In this document: positions 23,823 through 33,254 of the stretch, piece after piece
Layout of the letters: every line of letters begins with the position of its first letter
Numbering within the stretch: position 1 is the first letter of the stretch
Source of the DNA: Bradyrhizobium sp.
GTDB lineage: Bacteria > Pseudomonadota > Alphaproteobacteria > Rhizobiales > Xanthobacteraceae
Assembly (NCBI RefSeq): GCF_027307225.1
Contig: NZ_DAHUXJ010000080.1
Location: 1-64,000 of the forward strand
Direction of reading: 5' to 3'
Length of the DNA stretch: 64,000 nucleotides
Made by a program: the position numbers and the translations under genes
Notes under the pieces: model-generated
Databases searched by the model: none
Told to the model about the DNA's origin: nothing
What the model saw: the letters and a program-made list of their open reading frames with translations, nothing else

Positions 23823-26800
23823 TTTCCGCCGTCTTCGTCGATCGCCCGCGGCTTGCCATCGTCATCGCTTTCGTGATCACGATTGCGGGCCTGCTTGCGA
23901 TCCGGGAAATCCCGGTCGCGCAGTTTCCCGACATCGTGCCGCCGCAGGTCACCGTCACGGCGACGTTCCCGGGCGCGTCCGCCGCGGTAGTGGAATCCAG
24001 CGTCGCCCAGCCGCTGGAGGCGCAGGTCGTCGGCGTCGACAAGATGCTCTACATGAAGTCGACGAGCGGCAACGACGGCAGCTACACGCTGACCGTTTCC
24101 TTCGCGCTCGGCACCAATCCGGACATCAACACCGTCAACGTCAACAACCGCGTGCAGACGGCGCTGTCACAGCTGCCGACCGAGGTGCAGGCGCAAGGCC
24201 TTGTCGTGCAGAAGAAGTCCTCGGCGGTGCTGCAGTTCGTCGTGCTCTACAGCAAGAACGGCCAGCAGGATCCGCTGTTCATCACCAATTACGCCGTCAT
24301 CAACATTCTCGACGCCATTTCGCGCACGCCCGGCGTCGGCCAGGCGACGCTGTTTGCGAAGCTGAACTATTCGATGCGGATCTGGTTCGACACGCAGCGG
24401 CTGACCAGCCTGAATCTCGCGCCTTCCGATGTTGTGGCGGCGATCCGCGCGCAAAGCGTGCAGGCGCCTGTGGGACGCATCGGCGCACGCCCGATCGGCG
24501 ACGAACAGCAATTCCAGTTCAACGTGCAGACCCAGGGCCGGCTGACGACGTCGGCGCAGTTCGGTGACATCGTGCTTCGCGCCAATCCCGACGGCTCGGT
24601 CCTGCGCATCAAGGATGTCGCCCGCGTCGAGATCGGCGCGCAGAACATGGACAGCGAGTCGCGGATCGACGGACAGGCGGCCGTGCCGCTCGGAATCTAT
24701 CTCGCCCCCGGCGCCAACGCCGTCACTACCGCAAAGGCCGTGCAGGCTACCCTTGCCAGGTTGTCGGAGCGGTTCCCGCCCGGCCTGACCTATCTCGTGC
24801 ACTACGACTCCACGACCTTCGTCACCGACACCATTCGCGAAGTGTTGAAGACCCTTGGTGAGGCCTTCATTCTCGTCGTCATTGTCGTGTTTCTGTTCCT
24901 TGGCAGCGCGCGCGCCACACTGATCCCCGCAGTCGCGGTCCCGGTCAGCCTGATCGGCGCCTTTGCCGTGCTGCTCGCGTTTGGCTATTCCGCCAACACC
25001 GTGTCGCTTCTTGCCATGGTGCTCGCCATCGGCATCGTGGTGGATGACGCCATCGTTGTGGTCGAGAATGTCGAGCGCGTCATGGAAGAAGAGCCGGAGC
25101 TCTCGCCGGCTGATGCGACCAAGAAGGCGATGGCGCAGATTACCGCGCCGATCATCGCTATAAGTCTCGTGTTGCTGTCGGTGTTCGTACCGATCGCATT
25201 CATCCCCGGCATCTCCGGCACCCTGTTCCGCCAGTTCGCGGTGACGATCAGCGCGGCGATGGTGATCTCGGCGCTCAATGCCTTGACGCTCTCGCCGGCG
25301 CTCTGCGCCTTGGTGTTGCGACATAGCGGCCCGCGCCGAGGGTTCATGGCGCGCGTGCTACGCGGCATCGACTGGGTCCGCGACCGCTATGCCGGCCTGG
25401 TCCGGCGGCTGTTGCGCGTCGCAGTGCTGTCGCTCATTGCCGTGCTCGTGTTCGCCGCCGGCGCCGTCGGCTTGTCCCGCTTTACGCCGACGGGCTTCCT
25501 GCCCGAAGAGGACCAGGGCGCGTTTTTCATCGCGGTGCAATTGCCGGACGGCGCGTCGGTGGCGCGCACCGGCGAGGTGACCAAGCAGGTCGAAGCGCTG
25601 CTCAAGAAGATGCCTGCCGTCAATCACGTGCTCTCGATCATCGGCTTTTCGTTGCTGGACGGCGGCAACGAGCCGAACTCGGCCTTCGTCGTCGCAAGCA
25701 TGAAGCCGTTTGCGGATCGCAAGGCGGCGGCGGATTCGGTGCAAGCGACGATCCGCAAGATGTTCGGCGCGGGCATGCAGATCCGCCAGGCCAACATCCT
25801 GCCGTTCAACCTGCCGCCGATCATCGGGCTCTCGACGTCGGGCGGGTTCGAGTACCAGCTTGAGGCGCTCGAAGGACAGGACCCCGCCGCGCTCGCCAGC
25901 GTCCTGGGTAACGTGATCAACGTGGCCAACCGCGATCCGCGGCTGGCGCGCGTGTTCTCGACTTTCACGGCGACGAACCCGTCGATCTATCTCGACATCG
26001 ACCGCGCTAAGGCGCAGGCGCTCGGCCTTAGCATGAGCGACGTCTTTACCGCGTTGCAGGCGACGCTCGGCGGAATCTACGTCAACAACTTCAACCTGTT
26101 TGGGCGTACCTGGCAGGTCAACGTGGAGGGCGAATCCGGCAACCGCAACGACATCCGCGACATCTGGCAGATCTATGTGCGCAATAACAAGGGCCAGATG
26201 GTGCCGATGCGCTCTATCGCGAGCTTGCGCATCGTGACCGGACCACAGGTCATCACCCGCTACAACAATTATCGTTCCGTCACCGTCAACGGCAGTCCGG
26301 CGGCGGGTGTGTCGTCGGGAACGGCGATCGCGGCCATGGCAGGTTTGTCGAAGTCCGCGCTTCCTTCCGGCTATTCCTACGAGTGGACCGGGACGGCCTA
26401 TCAGGAGCAGGCCGCTTCCGGCCAGACCGGCGTCATTCTCACGCTGGCGGTGCTGTTCGCTTACCTTTTCCTGGTCGCACTGTATGAGAGCTGGACCATT
26501 CCGGTGCCGGTCTTGCTGTCGGTCACCGTCGGCGTGCTCGGCTCCTATCTCGCCGTCAAGCTCAGCGGACTTAACCTCGACCTTTACGGCCAGATCGGGC
26601 TTGTGGTGCTGATCGCGCTTGCCGCCAAGAACGGTATCCTGATCGTCGAGTTCGCCAAGGAGCAGCGCGAGGCCGGTCTTTCAATTGCCGACGCCGCAGA
26701 ACTCGGAGCCCGGATGCGTTTCCGCGCCGTGATCATGACGTCGATCGCGTTCGTTCTCGGCCTCTTGCCGCTGGTGGTCGCAACCGGCGCCGCGCAAATC

Positions 26801-26950
26801 AGCCGCCGCGGCGTGGGCACGGCGGTGTTCGGCGGCATGCTTGCGGCAACCTCGATCGGAGTGTTCCTGATCCCGATGCTCTACGCCACGTTCCAGCGCT
26901 GGCGTGAGGGTGCAAAACGGCGCTTCGGCAGAGGCGAGCGCCCCGGTTAG
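23819..26950 (+). CDS. RND-family (HAE1) multidrug efflux permease
   Basis: A 1043-residue AcrB/MexB-type pump, full length for the family. The N-terminal IEVPQFP-like periplasmic entry ([16 protein letters not shown]) is present. The proton-relay acids Asp409 and Asp410 ([12 protein letters not shown]) and Lys937 ([11 protein letters not shown]) are conserved, so proton-driven export is expected. Substrates cannot be read from sequence. No outer-membrane factor or TetR-type repressor is adjacent, so a channel encoded elsewhere must be used. A response regulator follows 160 bp downstream. Confidence 0.95.
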   Translation: MISAVFVDRPRLAIVIAFVITIAGLLAIREIPVAQFPDIVPPQVTVTATFPGASAAVVESSVAQPLEAQVVGVDKMLYMKSTSGNDGSYTLTVSFALGTNPDINTVNVNNRVQTALSQLPTEVQAQGLVVQKKSSAVLQFVVLYSKNGQQDPLFITNYAVINILDAISRTPGVGQATLFAKLNYSMRIWFDTQRLTSLNLAPSDVVAAIRAQSVQAPVGRIGARPIGDEQQFQFNVQTQGRLTTSAQFGDIVLRANPDGSVLRIKDVARVEIGAQNMDSESRIDGQAAVPLGIYLAPGANAVTTAKAVQATLARLSERFPPGLTYLVHYDSTTFVTDTIREVLKTLGEAFILVVIVVFLFLGSARATLIPAVAVPVSLIGAFAVLLAFGYSANTVSLLAMVLAIGIVVDDAIVVVENVERVMEEEPELSPADATKKAMAQITAPIIAISLVLLSVFVPIAFIPGISGTLFRQFAVTISAAMVISALNALTLSPALCALVLRHSGPRRGFMARVLRGIDWVRDRYAGLVRRLLRVAVLSLIAVLVFAAGAVGLSRFTPTGFLPEEDQGAFFIAVQLPDGASVARTGEVTKQVEALLKKMPAVNHVLSIIGFSLLDGGNEPNSAFVVASMKPFADRKAAADSVQATIRKMFGAGMQIRQANILPFNLPPIIGLSTSGGFEYQLEALEGQDPAALASVLGNVINVANRDPRLARVFSTFTATNPSIYLDIDRAKAQALGLSMSDVFTALQATLGGIYVNNFNLFGRTWQVNVEGESGNRNDIRDIWQIYVRNNKGQMVPMRSIASLRIVTGPQVITRYNNYRSVTVNGSPAAGVSSGTAIAAMAGLSKSALPSGYSYEWTGTAYQEQAASGQTGVILTLAVLFAYLFLVALYESWTIPVPVLLSVTVGVLGSYLAVKLSGLNLDLYGQIGLVVLIALAAKNGILIVEFAKEQREAGLSIADAAELGARMRFRAVIMTSIAFVLGLLPLVVATGAAQISRRGVGTAVFGGMLAATSIGVFLIPMLYATFQRWREGAKRRFGRGERPG

Positions 26951-27109
26951 CCTCTGTTGCTGGTCATCCGTCGTGCGTGGTCAATCGCTCGACGCTCTCA
27001 GCGCCGTAGCTGAGACCGGCAAATTCACACCCTAAAGAATTCTTAAGTTTTAGTTCGGCCAGCCAGACCCCATCGTTTCGACCTGCGTCCAACGGAAGGG
27101 AGAGAACCG

Positions 27110-27811
27110 TTGACGAAGGGGCCCTCGGCCAGCCTCCCGACCATCTTGCTTGTCGAAGACGATGAGGAACTGGCCAACGAGATCAAGGCCGAACTCGAGG
27201 GCGACGGCTTCCTCGTGCGCAGGGCTTCCATTGCCGACGCCGCCCACGCGACGGAAAAAAGCGATGCCGCCATGCTGATCCTGGACCGGATTCTTGACGG
27301 CGTCGACAGCCTGCACACGCTCGAAATCATGCGCAGGCAGGGCGCTAAAATTCCGGTCCTGATCATTTCGGCTTCGTCGTCAGTCGACGACATTGCCGAG
27401 GGCCTGCGGGCTGGCGCGGATGACTATCTCGCAAAGCCGTTCTACATGGCCGAGCTTGTTGCCAGAGTGGAAGCCATGCTGCGCCGGCTCGGCGATATCA
27501 GCACGACCAGGCTGATCGTCGGCGATCTGGAAATCGATCTGCTCGAACAGACGGCCTTCAGGGGAAGCGCAAAGCTCAATTTGCTGCCGCGCGAATTCAA
27601 GCTGCTGGAATATTTCGCGCGCCGGCCGGGCCAGCTCGTCACGCGTGCGATGCTGCTCAAGGATGTGTGGCACTATGAATTCGAGGTCGAGACCAACGTC
27701 GTCGATACCCACATCAGCAATCTGCGGAGGAAGATCGACGATCACGGCCTGCCCAGCCGGATCGCGAATGTGCGCGGACTGGGATATATGCTGCGCGCTC
27801 ACGCGGCTTGA
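27110..27811 (+). CDS. OmpR/PhoB-family response regulator
   Basis: A 233-residue two-domain regulator: receiver with the acidic pair in VEDDEEL, a phosphoacceptor Asp in LILDRILDG and the conserved Lys in DDYLAKPF, then a winged-helix DNA-binding domain with VDTHISNLRRKI and VRGLGYML. TTG at 27110 follows GGAAGGGAG and is the best start. No histidine kinase is adjacent, so it is an orphan in this window; it may serve the RND operon upstream, but that is only positional inference. Confidence 0.92.
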   Translation: MTKGPSASLPTILLVEDDEELANEIKAELEGDGFLVRRASIADAAHATEKSDAAMLILDRILDGVDSLHTLEIMRRQGAKIPVLIISASSSVDDIAEGLRAGADDYLAKPFYMAELVARVEAMLRRLGDISTTRLIVGDLEIDLLEQTAFRGSAKLNLLPREFKLLEYFARRPGQLVTRAMLLKDVWHYEFEVETNVVDTHISNLRRKIDDHGLPSRIANVRGLGYMLRAHAA

Positions 27812-27951
27812 ACGTCAGGTCGCCCGGCACGCGGCGCGATCCGGCCGTGGTCCTGACCAACTGCGGCAGCCGCCTCGGCAGACAGGGCCGGACATTTAGA
27901 ACCACCGGAAAACGAATAGGTAGATCCCGATGATCTGTGATAGGGAGACCT

Positions 27952-28656
27952 ATGGCCGAAAGCGCGCTTGTTCTGTTCTCCGGTGGTCAGGATTCGACGA
28001 CGTGTCTGGTATGGGCATTGTCGCGCTACGACCACGTGGAAACGGTCGGCTTCACCTATGGTCAACGTCACCATGTTGAGATGGAATGCCGGGAGCCTGT
28101 GCGCGCGGGCGTGACGGCCATCGAGCCGGCATGGTCGCACAAACTCGGGCGCGACCATCTCATCGATCTCGGTATTCTCGCCGAGGTCAGCGTCAGCGCG
28201 CTCACCGCGGATCAGCCGTTCGGAACGCGCCCCGATGGGCTGCCGGCCACATTCGTTCCCGGCAGAAACCTGCTGTTCCTGACCTTCGCAGGCATCGTCG
28301 CCCACCAGCGCAACATCAGGCGCCTGATCACGGGAGTTTGCGAGACAGACTATTCGGGCTATCCCGATTGCCGCGACGACACGATGAAGGCCCTTCAGGT
28401 CGCACTCAATCTCGGCATGGACGCGCGCCTCGCCATCGAGACGCCGCTGATGTGGATCGACAAGGCCGCGACCTGGGAACTCGCGCAAAATCTTGGCGGC
28501 CGCGCTCTCGTCGATTTGATCGTCGAAAAGACACATACTTGTTACGAGGGCAATCGAACCGAGCGCCACGAATGGGGCTTTGGATGCGGGATCTGCGATG
28601 CTTGCCGGTTGCGAAGCGACGGATGGCGGCGTTACAAAGCTGACACGATTCGATAG
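27952..28656 (+). CDS. queC: 7-cyano-7-deazaguanine synthase
   Basis: A 234-residue QueC that converts 7-carboxy-7-deazaguanine to preQ0 with ATP and ammonia, on the path to queuosine. The PP-loop motif SGGQDS is at residues 10-15, and the zinc-binding end has CGICDAC plus an upstream Cys in THTCYEG. GRNLLFL and [12 protein letters not shown] are also family hallmarks. ATG 27952 follows TAGGGAG. It stands alone; no queD, queE or queF is adjacent. Confidence 0.95.
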   Translation: MAESALVLFSGGQDSTTCLVWALSRYDHVETVGFTYGQRHHVEMECREPVRAGVTAIEPAWSHKLGRDHLIDLGILAEVSVSALTADQPFGTRPDGLPATFVPGRNLLFLTFAGIVAHQRNIRRLITGVCETDYSGYPDCRDDTMKALQVALNLGMDARLAIETPLMWIDKAATWELAQNLGGRALVDLIVEKTHTCYEGNRTERHEWGFGCGICDACRLRSDGWRRYKADTIR

Positions 28657-28764
28657 TTCGGAATTCCACCAACGTGCCGAAATTTTGGAATCTTTAACAT
28701 AGGTGAGGGCGCCCGCGGCGAGCTCACGCATATGCTCGCAACGCCCTCTTGGGGAGATTCCATC

Positions 28765-28965
28765 ATGCCGGACGCGGAAACAATTGCGGTACTTCGCGCG
28801 GTTCTCGAGGAGCTTTGTGCGGAGGTGGCCCTGGAAGATACGGCGACGAGGACCGGCGTTGCTTCAACGCTTCTTGCCGCGACGAGACGCGGACGCCAGT
28901 CGGTCGATGAACTGAGGGAGGCTGGCAAAGCGGCGCTGCGATCGCCTCCCTCGATGTGGCGCTGA
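28765..28965 (+). CDS. Small helical protein, 66 aa (paralogue of 29052-29270)
   Basis: The start at 28765 follows GGGGAGA. The product has three short helices: AVLRAVLEELC, ASTLLAATRRG, then VDELREAGKAAL. The same arrangement of LxxLC, a basic helix and the ending L-x-x-AG-x-x-AL is found in the convergent small protein at 29052-29270, so they are homologous. Function unknown; such pairs seem to be a Bradyrhizobium-type small-protein family (from memory). Confidence 0.7.
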   Translation: MPDAETIAVLRAVLEELCAEVALEDTATRTGVASTLLAATRRGRQSVDELREAGKAALRSPPSMWR

Positions 28966-29051
28966 TCGGTGGCGGATGGGTTGGGCCAACTCCCGGAAAT
29001 AGCTGCCTTGCCGTAATTTCGCGGTGCCACGTCGGAGTGGCAACGTGCGGG

Positions 29052-29270
29052 CTATTTCGCGCTCGATACGATCTCGATGAGCGCGCGCCGGCCGGCTGCC
29101 GTCAGGTCACCCAGCGTCGTCTTGCCGTTGCGTGCGCACTTGATAATCTGTTTGGCGATGCGCTTGCGCACCAAGTGCTCCTGACCGCGTGCAGTTCTTT
29201 CGCAGACGCGATCCAGCGCAATATTCATATTGGTGAGCGCGCGTGAATCAAACGATCCCTCGATCGACAT
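29052..29270 (-). CDS. Small helical protein, 72 aa (paralogue of 28765-28965)
   Basis: A short soluble protein with ALDRVCERTARG, a basic helix (VRKRIAKQIIKCARNGK) and the C-terminal LGDLTAAGRRAL. It aligns end to end with the convergent protein at 28765-28965. No catalytic motif; a protein-binding or regulatory role is plausible but unproven. Confidence 0.7.
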   Translation of the reverse strand: MSIEGSFDSRALTNMNIALDRVCERTARGQEHLVRKRIAKQIIKCARNGKTTLGDLTAAGRRALIEIVSSAK

Positions 29271-29430
29271 CGCTGCCTCCCCGCCCCACGATGAGGCACT
29301 GACGGTAGGCGCGTTCGGTGTCGGCGTCGTTAACGTATGTTAGGTCGAAGGTTTGGAACGGTTCGCGCCGTGAGGCGTAGCCTCAATGCTTTCGTGCTTT
29401 TTCTCCCCGGGGCACGAAGGTTTTTCCGGA

Positions 29431-29463
29431 CTGCCCCCCGGCGCCTGATGCGCCGGGGGGCAG
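29431..29463. repeat. Strong hairpin, 14-bp perfect GC stem
   Basis: The arms CTGCCCCCCGGCGC and GCGCCGGGGGGCAG are separated by a 5-nt loop. No T-run follows on either side. It lies 62 bp before the start of the small plus-strand gene at 29525 and may sit in its leader. Confidence 0.75.
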
Positions 29464-29524
29464 ACCATTCGAAAAGAAGCGGCGCCGCCTGCATTCCCAC
29501 TCGCATTCCAACAGGAACTCCGAC

Positions 29525-29734
29525 ATGGCAGAACACTCCGGTCATGGTATCGCCAGGGACGGCCAGGCGCAGGATCAACCCGTCGACGAGAAGCGTGCAC
29601 AAACCGCGCATCAATCGGATCCGAAGAAGTCGGCGACGCACGAGGCGACGCGCGATCCGAAATTGAACGACAGCGAGAAGACGCCGGGCTCGGGCATGAC
29701 CCCGGATGAGCATGGCGATGCGCCATCGGGTTAG
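29525..29734 (+). CDS. Small disordered hydrophilic protein, 69 aa
   Basis: A highly charged, Gly/Pro/Asp-rich protein with no hydrophobic core, ending SGMTPDEHGDAPSG. Such composition predicts disorder and is common in stress-related small proteins (inference). ATG 29525 follows AGGA at a good distance. It is followed 82 bp later by the PRC-barrel gene. Confidence 0.6.
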   Translation: MAEHSGHGIARDGQAQDQPVDEKRAQTAHQSDPKKSATHEATRDPKLNDSEKTPGSGMTPDEHGDAPSG

Positions 29735-29815
29735 GTCCTGATTGGTGGTACCGGCGCCACGACGCCGCAGGAACCGCCATATCGAAAGCCGGTTGCCAGG
29801 TCAGGGAGACACCAA

Positions 29816-30181
29816 ATGACAACGATGAACGAACGCGAATACGGCAATCTCATTGGCAGCGACAAGGTTGAAGGTACCGCCGTCTACGGCGCCGACGACA
29901 GCAAGATCGGCTCGATCGAAAGGGTGATGATCGACAAGATAAGCGGAAGGGTGTCGTACGCCGTCCTCGGCTTCGGCGGATTTCTCGGGCTTGGAAGCGA
30001 TCACTATCCGCTGCCGTGGCAATCCCTGAAATACGACACGCGCCTCGGCGGCTACGTGACCGGCGTTACCGAACAGCAGCTTCGCGGTGGACCGAAGTTC
30101 GAGGCTGAAAAGGACTGGAATTGGGCCGATGCCACTGGAAACCGTGCGGTCGACGATTATTACGGAGTGCCCGTCGCTTGA
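29816..30181 (+). CDS. PRC-barrel domain protein, 121 aa
   Basis: The PRC-barrel pattern is clear: NLIGSDKVEGTAVYGADDSKIGSI, split as GSxKVxGxxVY then IGSIERVMIDKISGRV and YAVLGFGGFLGLGSDHYPLP. PRC-barrel proteins of this length are small cytosolic or cell-envelope stress proteins in rhizobia; their precise role is not known. The start follows CAGGGAG. It has no fused second domain. Confidence 0.9.
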   Translation: MTTMNEREYGNLIGSDKVEGTAVYGADDSKIGSIERVMIDKISGRVSYAVLGFGGFLGLGSDHYPLPWQSLKYDTRLGGYVTGVTEQQLRGGPKFEAEKDWNWADATGNRAVDDYYGVPVA

Positions 30182-30302
30182 TGAGTGACGGGAATAAGAG
30201 CGGTGGCGAGCGTTCCTAAGCTCGCCTTCGAGAGGCCAACGGTCTGGGCCCTGCGGTGACAGCAAAATAGGAACGCTTTGAAAGTCGCGGCGTTTGCGAC
30301 GA

Positions 30303-30653
30303 ATGAGCACGTTCCTCGCGCGCCTTGCCGTCGCCGCAATGCTGTTGCCCGCCACGGGTGCTGTGGCGCGGGATGACGGACGTTTCGCTAATTCCCCCTT
30401 GAAGCCATGGTTCGATTCACTGAAGAGCGGCAGGGGGCCGTGCTGCTCGGATGCCGACGGCGTGACCGTGTCCGACCCCGATTGGGATTCCAGGAACGGC
30501 CATTATCGCGTCCGTCTCGACGGCGAATGGATCGACGTTCCGGACAGCGCCGTGATCACCGAGCCGAACCGGTTTGGCCGCACCGTGGTGTGGCCTATTG
30601 AAAGCCCGATCGGGAAAACGATCCGCTGTTTCATGCCCGGCAGCATGAGTTGA
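30303..30653 (+). CDS. Hypothetical exported protein, 116 aa
   Basis: An N-terminal signal peptide (LARLAVAAMLLPATGAVA) is followed by a small acidic domain with the pattern WFDSLKSGRGPCCSDADG, then a DGEWIDVPDSAV and a final Cys. The vicinal Cys pair followed by Ser-Asp may bind a metal or form a disulfide (inference). Proteins of this kind are frequent in Bradyrhizobium but have no known function. ATG 30303 is preferred over the upstream TTG at 30294. Confidence 0.7.
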   Translation: MSTFLARLAVAAMLLPATGAVARDDGRFANSPLKPWFDSLKSGRGPCCSDADGVTVSDPDWDSRNGHYRVRLDGEWIDVPDSAVITEPNRFGRTVVWPIESPIGKTIRCFMPGSMS

Positions 30654-30818
30654 GGCGAAGGACCTGATCGGGCTTGCGGCCGTGCCCTGGCCGGCGACGA
30701 GCGCCGAAGCGCGCGATACTCGCCAGAATTCTTGCGCAAGCTCGCGGGACTCATTAGTTGGTCACGTCGGGCAGTTGCGATCATCTGCCGGCATTCAGGC
30801 TTCGCGGGGGTATTCGAG

Positions 30819-31391
30819 GTGGGCGAGAGCAGCAGCCTTTGGCTCGTCCGGCATGCGGCCGTTGACGGTCCGGCCGGAACGATCTGGCGGGCGGATGCTC
30901 CGGCCGATCTCAGCGATCGCGGCTCGTTTGAGCGGTTGCGCACGCACTTGCCCAGGGAGGCCAAGGCCTATGCAAGCCCGGCGCAGCGAACGATCGACAC
31001 CGCGAAAGCTCTGATGCTTGATCCCATGCCGATGATAGAGTTCGCCGAACAGGATTTCGGCCAGTGGACCGGCCGCCGTCATAACGATCTCGCTGTTACC
31101 GGCGGCGAAGTCTACGCACAGATCTGGAGCGATCCGGCGCGCTCCGTCCCGCCGGGCGGTGAAAGCTTTTCCGATCAGATCATCAGGGTTCGGCGCGGGC
31201 TCGATAACATCGATCCCGGCTCGGCCATCCTGGTGGTCCATTCCGGGACCATTCGTGCCGCACTTGGCATCGCGCTTGCTATCGAGCCCGAGGCCGCGTT
31301 GCGCTTTGTGATTGATCCGCTGTCGCTGACGCGGATCGATCGGCTGGCTGGTGCCTGGCGCGTGATGGGCGTGAACCAGCGATTTCCTTAA
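30819..31391 (+). CDS. cobC: Histidine phosphatase, probable alpha-ribazole phosphatase
   Basis: A 190-residue histidine-phosphatase-superfamily protein: LVRHAAVD (phospho-acceptor His), SPAQRTIDTA, DFGQWTG, PGGESFSDQI, and VVHSGTIRAAL with the second His. By context next to cobT it would remove phosphate from alpha-ribazole-5'-P or adenosylcobalamin-5'-P. The GTG start at 30819 follows GGGGG at 8 nt. Its TAA stop shares the TTAA tetranucleotide 31388-31391 with the stop of convergent cobT. The name follows Salmonella use. Confidence 0.82.
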   Translation: MGESSSLWLVRHAAVDGPAGTIWRADAPADLSDRGSFERLRTHLPREAKAYASPAQRTIDTAKALMLDPMPMIEFAEQDFGQWTGRRHNDLAVTGGEVYAQIWSDPARSVPPGGESFSDQIIRVRRGLDNIDPGSAILVVHSGTIRAALGIALAIEPEAALRFVIDPLSLTRIDRLAGAWRVMGVNQRFP

Positions 31392-32437
31392 GCACGATCC
31401 GGAACATTGGCCTCTCCGAACGTCGCCATGCCATTGTGGAGCGCGCAGGCGAGCCGCAGCAGCGGCAGTGCGATCGCGGCGCCGGATCCTTCGCCGAGCC
31501 GGAGGTCCAGATCGATCAGCGGCTGCGCGTTCAGCGCCCCCAGCACCAGGTGGTGCCCTTGCTCCGCGGATCGATGCGAGGCGACGAGAAAAGCCCGGCA
31601 GGAAGGATTGAGGCGCACAGCCGCCAGTGCCGCGGCCGAGACGATGAAGCCATCGATGAGAATTGGAATCCGGCGCTGCGCGGCCGCGATGATGGCGCCG
31701 CAGATTGCCATGATCTCGAGCCCGCCAACGGCGCACAGGATGCTTTCAGCGGAGGCGCCCGGCTTGGCAAGTCCGTGAAGCGCGAGTGCCTGATCGATCA
31801 CCCGGGCCTTCAGTGCGCGCCCCTCGGCGTCGACGCCGGTGCCGCTGCCGGCGGTTCGTTCAGCGCCAACGCCGAGCAGAGCCGCCGCGATCGCCGCGGA
31901 AGCCGTCGTGTTGCCGATGCCCATCTCGCCGAAGATCAGGAGGTCCGGCGTGCCGGCGCGCGCCACAGCGCGCTCGCCGCATTCGAGCGCAAACGCGGCT
32001 TCGTCAGGCGTCAGCGCCTGTTCCTTGCTGAAGTCGCGGCTGCCGTGGCGCGGTTTGTCGGTGACGATGCCGGGCATCGGCGATTGCGCGAGCGTCCCCG
32101 CATCCACCACCTCCAAACTCGAACCGAGTTCGCGCGCGAGCACCGAGATCGCCGCGCCGCCGGCAGCGAAATTGGCCATCATCGCGACCGTGACTTCCTG
32201 CGGATAGGCCGAAACGCCCTGCGCGACTACGCCATGATCGCCTGCAAAGATGATGATCGGCACATTTGCAGCGCGCGGCTTCTCCGTCTGTTGCAGACCA
32301 GCAAGATCGCAAGCGAGCTGCTCAAGCCGGCCGAGCGAGCCGGCGGGCTTGGTTAATTGCGCCTGATGCGCGAACGCAGCGGCGCGGTGGGTGGCCGAAA
32401 TTTCAGGACATTGCTGATAGACCCAATCGGGGAACAT
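31388..32437 (-). CDS. cobT: Nicotinate-nucleotide:dimethylbenzimidazole phosphoribosyltransferase
   Basis: A 349-residue CobT (CobU in Pseudomonas denitrificans nomenclature) that makes alpha-ribazole phosphate from nicotinate mononucleotide and DMB. Signature segments: KPAGSLGRLEQLA, FAGDHGV, GEMGIGNTT and the catalytic-Glu region RLGEGSGAA. Length is normal. It is last in the leftward run cobL-M-B-F-T and lies 40 bp after cobF. It works with bluB (51074), which supplies DMB, and the cobC phosphatase that converges on it. Confidence 0.96.
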   Translation of the reverse strand: MFPDWVYQQCPEISATHRAAAFAHQAQLTKPAGSLGRLEQLACDLAGLQQTEKPRAANVPIIIFAGDHGVVAQGVSAYPQEVTVAMMANFAAGGAAISVLARELGSSLEVVDAGTLAQSPMPGIVTDKPRHGSRDFSKEQALTPDEAAFALECGERAVARAGTPDLLIFGEMGIGNTTASAAIAAALLGVGAERTAGSGTGVDAEGRALKARVIDQALALHGLAKPGASAESILCAVGGLEIMAICGAIIAAAQRRIPILIDGFIVSAAALAAVRLNPSCRAFLVASHRSAEQGHHLVLGALNAQPLIDLDLRLGEGSGAAIALPLLRLACALHNGMATFGEANVPDRA

Positions 32438-32477
32438 GCCGTTCTGCCTTTTGCTGTCTCGCTAGTTGAAAAAACCT

Positions 32478-33254
32478 TTATCGGCCGCGCTTGAGAATGT
32501 AGCTATCCATGATCCAGCCGTGTCGCGTGCGCGCCTCGCTTCGTGCGGCTGCGATGCGTGGCCCTGCTTCGGCGAGCGCGCCCGAGATCAGAATCTCGTT
32601 CGCCATGCCGAGATAGGCGCCCCACCAGATGTGCAATCCGGCCGGATCGAGCGACTGAAATGCGGTGCCGCCGTCCAGCATCACCACCACGGTGTTGGTG
32701 CCGGCCGGCCAGCCATCCTCGCGCAAGCGCCGTCCGGTCGTGACCAGAAAGGATTCGCCGATTTCGTTCAAAGGCAGCGCATGCGCGGCGCAAAGCGCCT
32801 GGATCGAGGTGACGCCAGGCACCACCTCGATCTCGGGCGGCGGATCGAGCCGCCGCGCGATCCTTAAGCTCGAATCGTAAAGCGAGGGATCGCCCCAGAT
32901 CAGCAGGGCAACGCGGCCGTTGCGTCCGAGATGATTCTTGATTGCTTTCGACCACGCCGCCGCAACAGCATCGTGCCAATCGTCGACGCCCTTGCGGTAA
33001 TCGGCCTCACCGGCGTTTCGCACCGGCAGATCGAATTCGACGATGAGGGTCTTCTCGCTTGAGAGCACGTCCCTGCAAATGCCTCGGCGCAAATCGGCAA
33101 GCTCGGACTTCTCATCGCCCTTGCGCGGAATGAGGATGAGATCGGCGGCATTGATGGCGCGGATCGCATCCTGTGTGAGCTGCCCGGGATTGCCACAGCC
33201 GATGCCGACCAGTGAAAGCGCAATGCCGGCTTGAGGCGTGACGGATGACATCAT
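32478..33254 (-). CDS. cobF: Precorrin-6A synthase (deacetylating)
   Basis: A 258-residue SAM-dependent methyltransferase of the tetrapyrrole methylase family. It adds the C1 methyl and releases acetate in the aerobic pathway, so its presence marks the oxygen-dependent route. The Gly-rich GIGCGNPGQLT and the ALLIWGDPSLYDS segment are seen. Its start overlaps the cobB stop as ATGA. Confidence 0.94.
   Translation of the reverse strand: MMSSVTPQAGIALSLVGIGCGNPGQLTQDAIRAINAADLILIPRKGDEKSELADLRRGICRDVLSSEKTLIVEFDLPVRNAGEADYRKGVDDWHDAVAAAWSKAIKNHLGRNGRVALLIWGDPSLYDSSLRIARRLDPPPEIEVVPGVTSIQALCAAHALPLNEIGESFLVTTGRRLREDGWPAGTNTVVVMLDGGTAFQSLDPAGLHIWWGAYLGMANEILISGALAEAGPRIAAARSEARTRHGWIMDSYILKRGR

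Noticed and set aside
24167..25324. 385-codon antisense frame within the RND permease
   Set aside because: Shadow of a conserved, motif-bearing gene; composition is Arg/His/Asp-rich and non-native.
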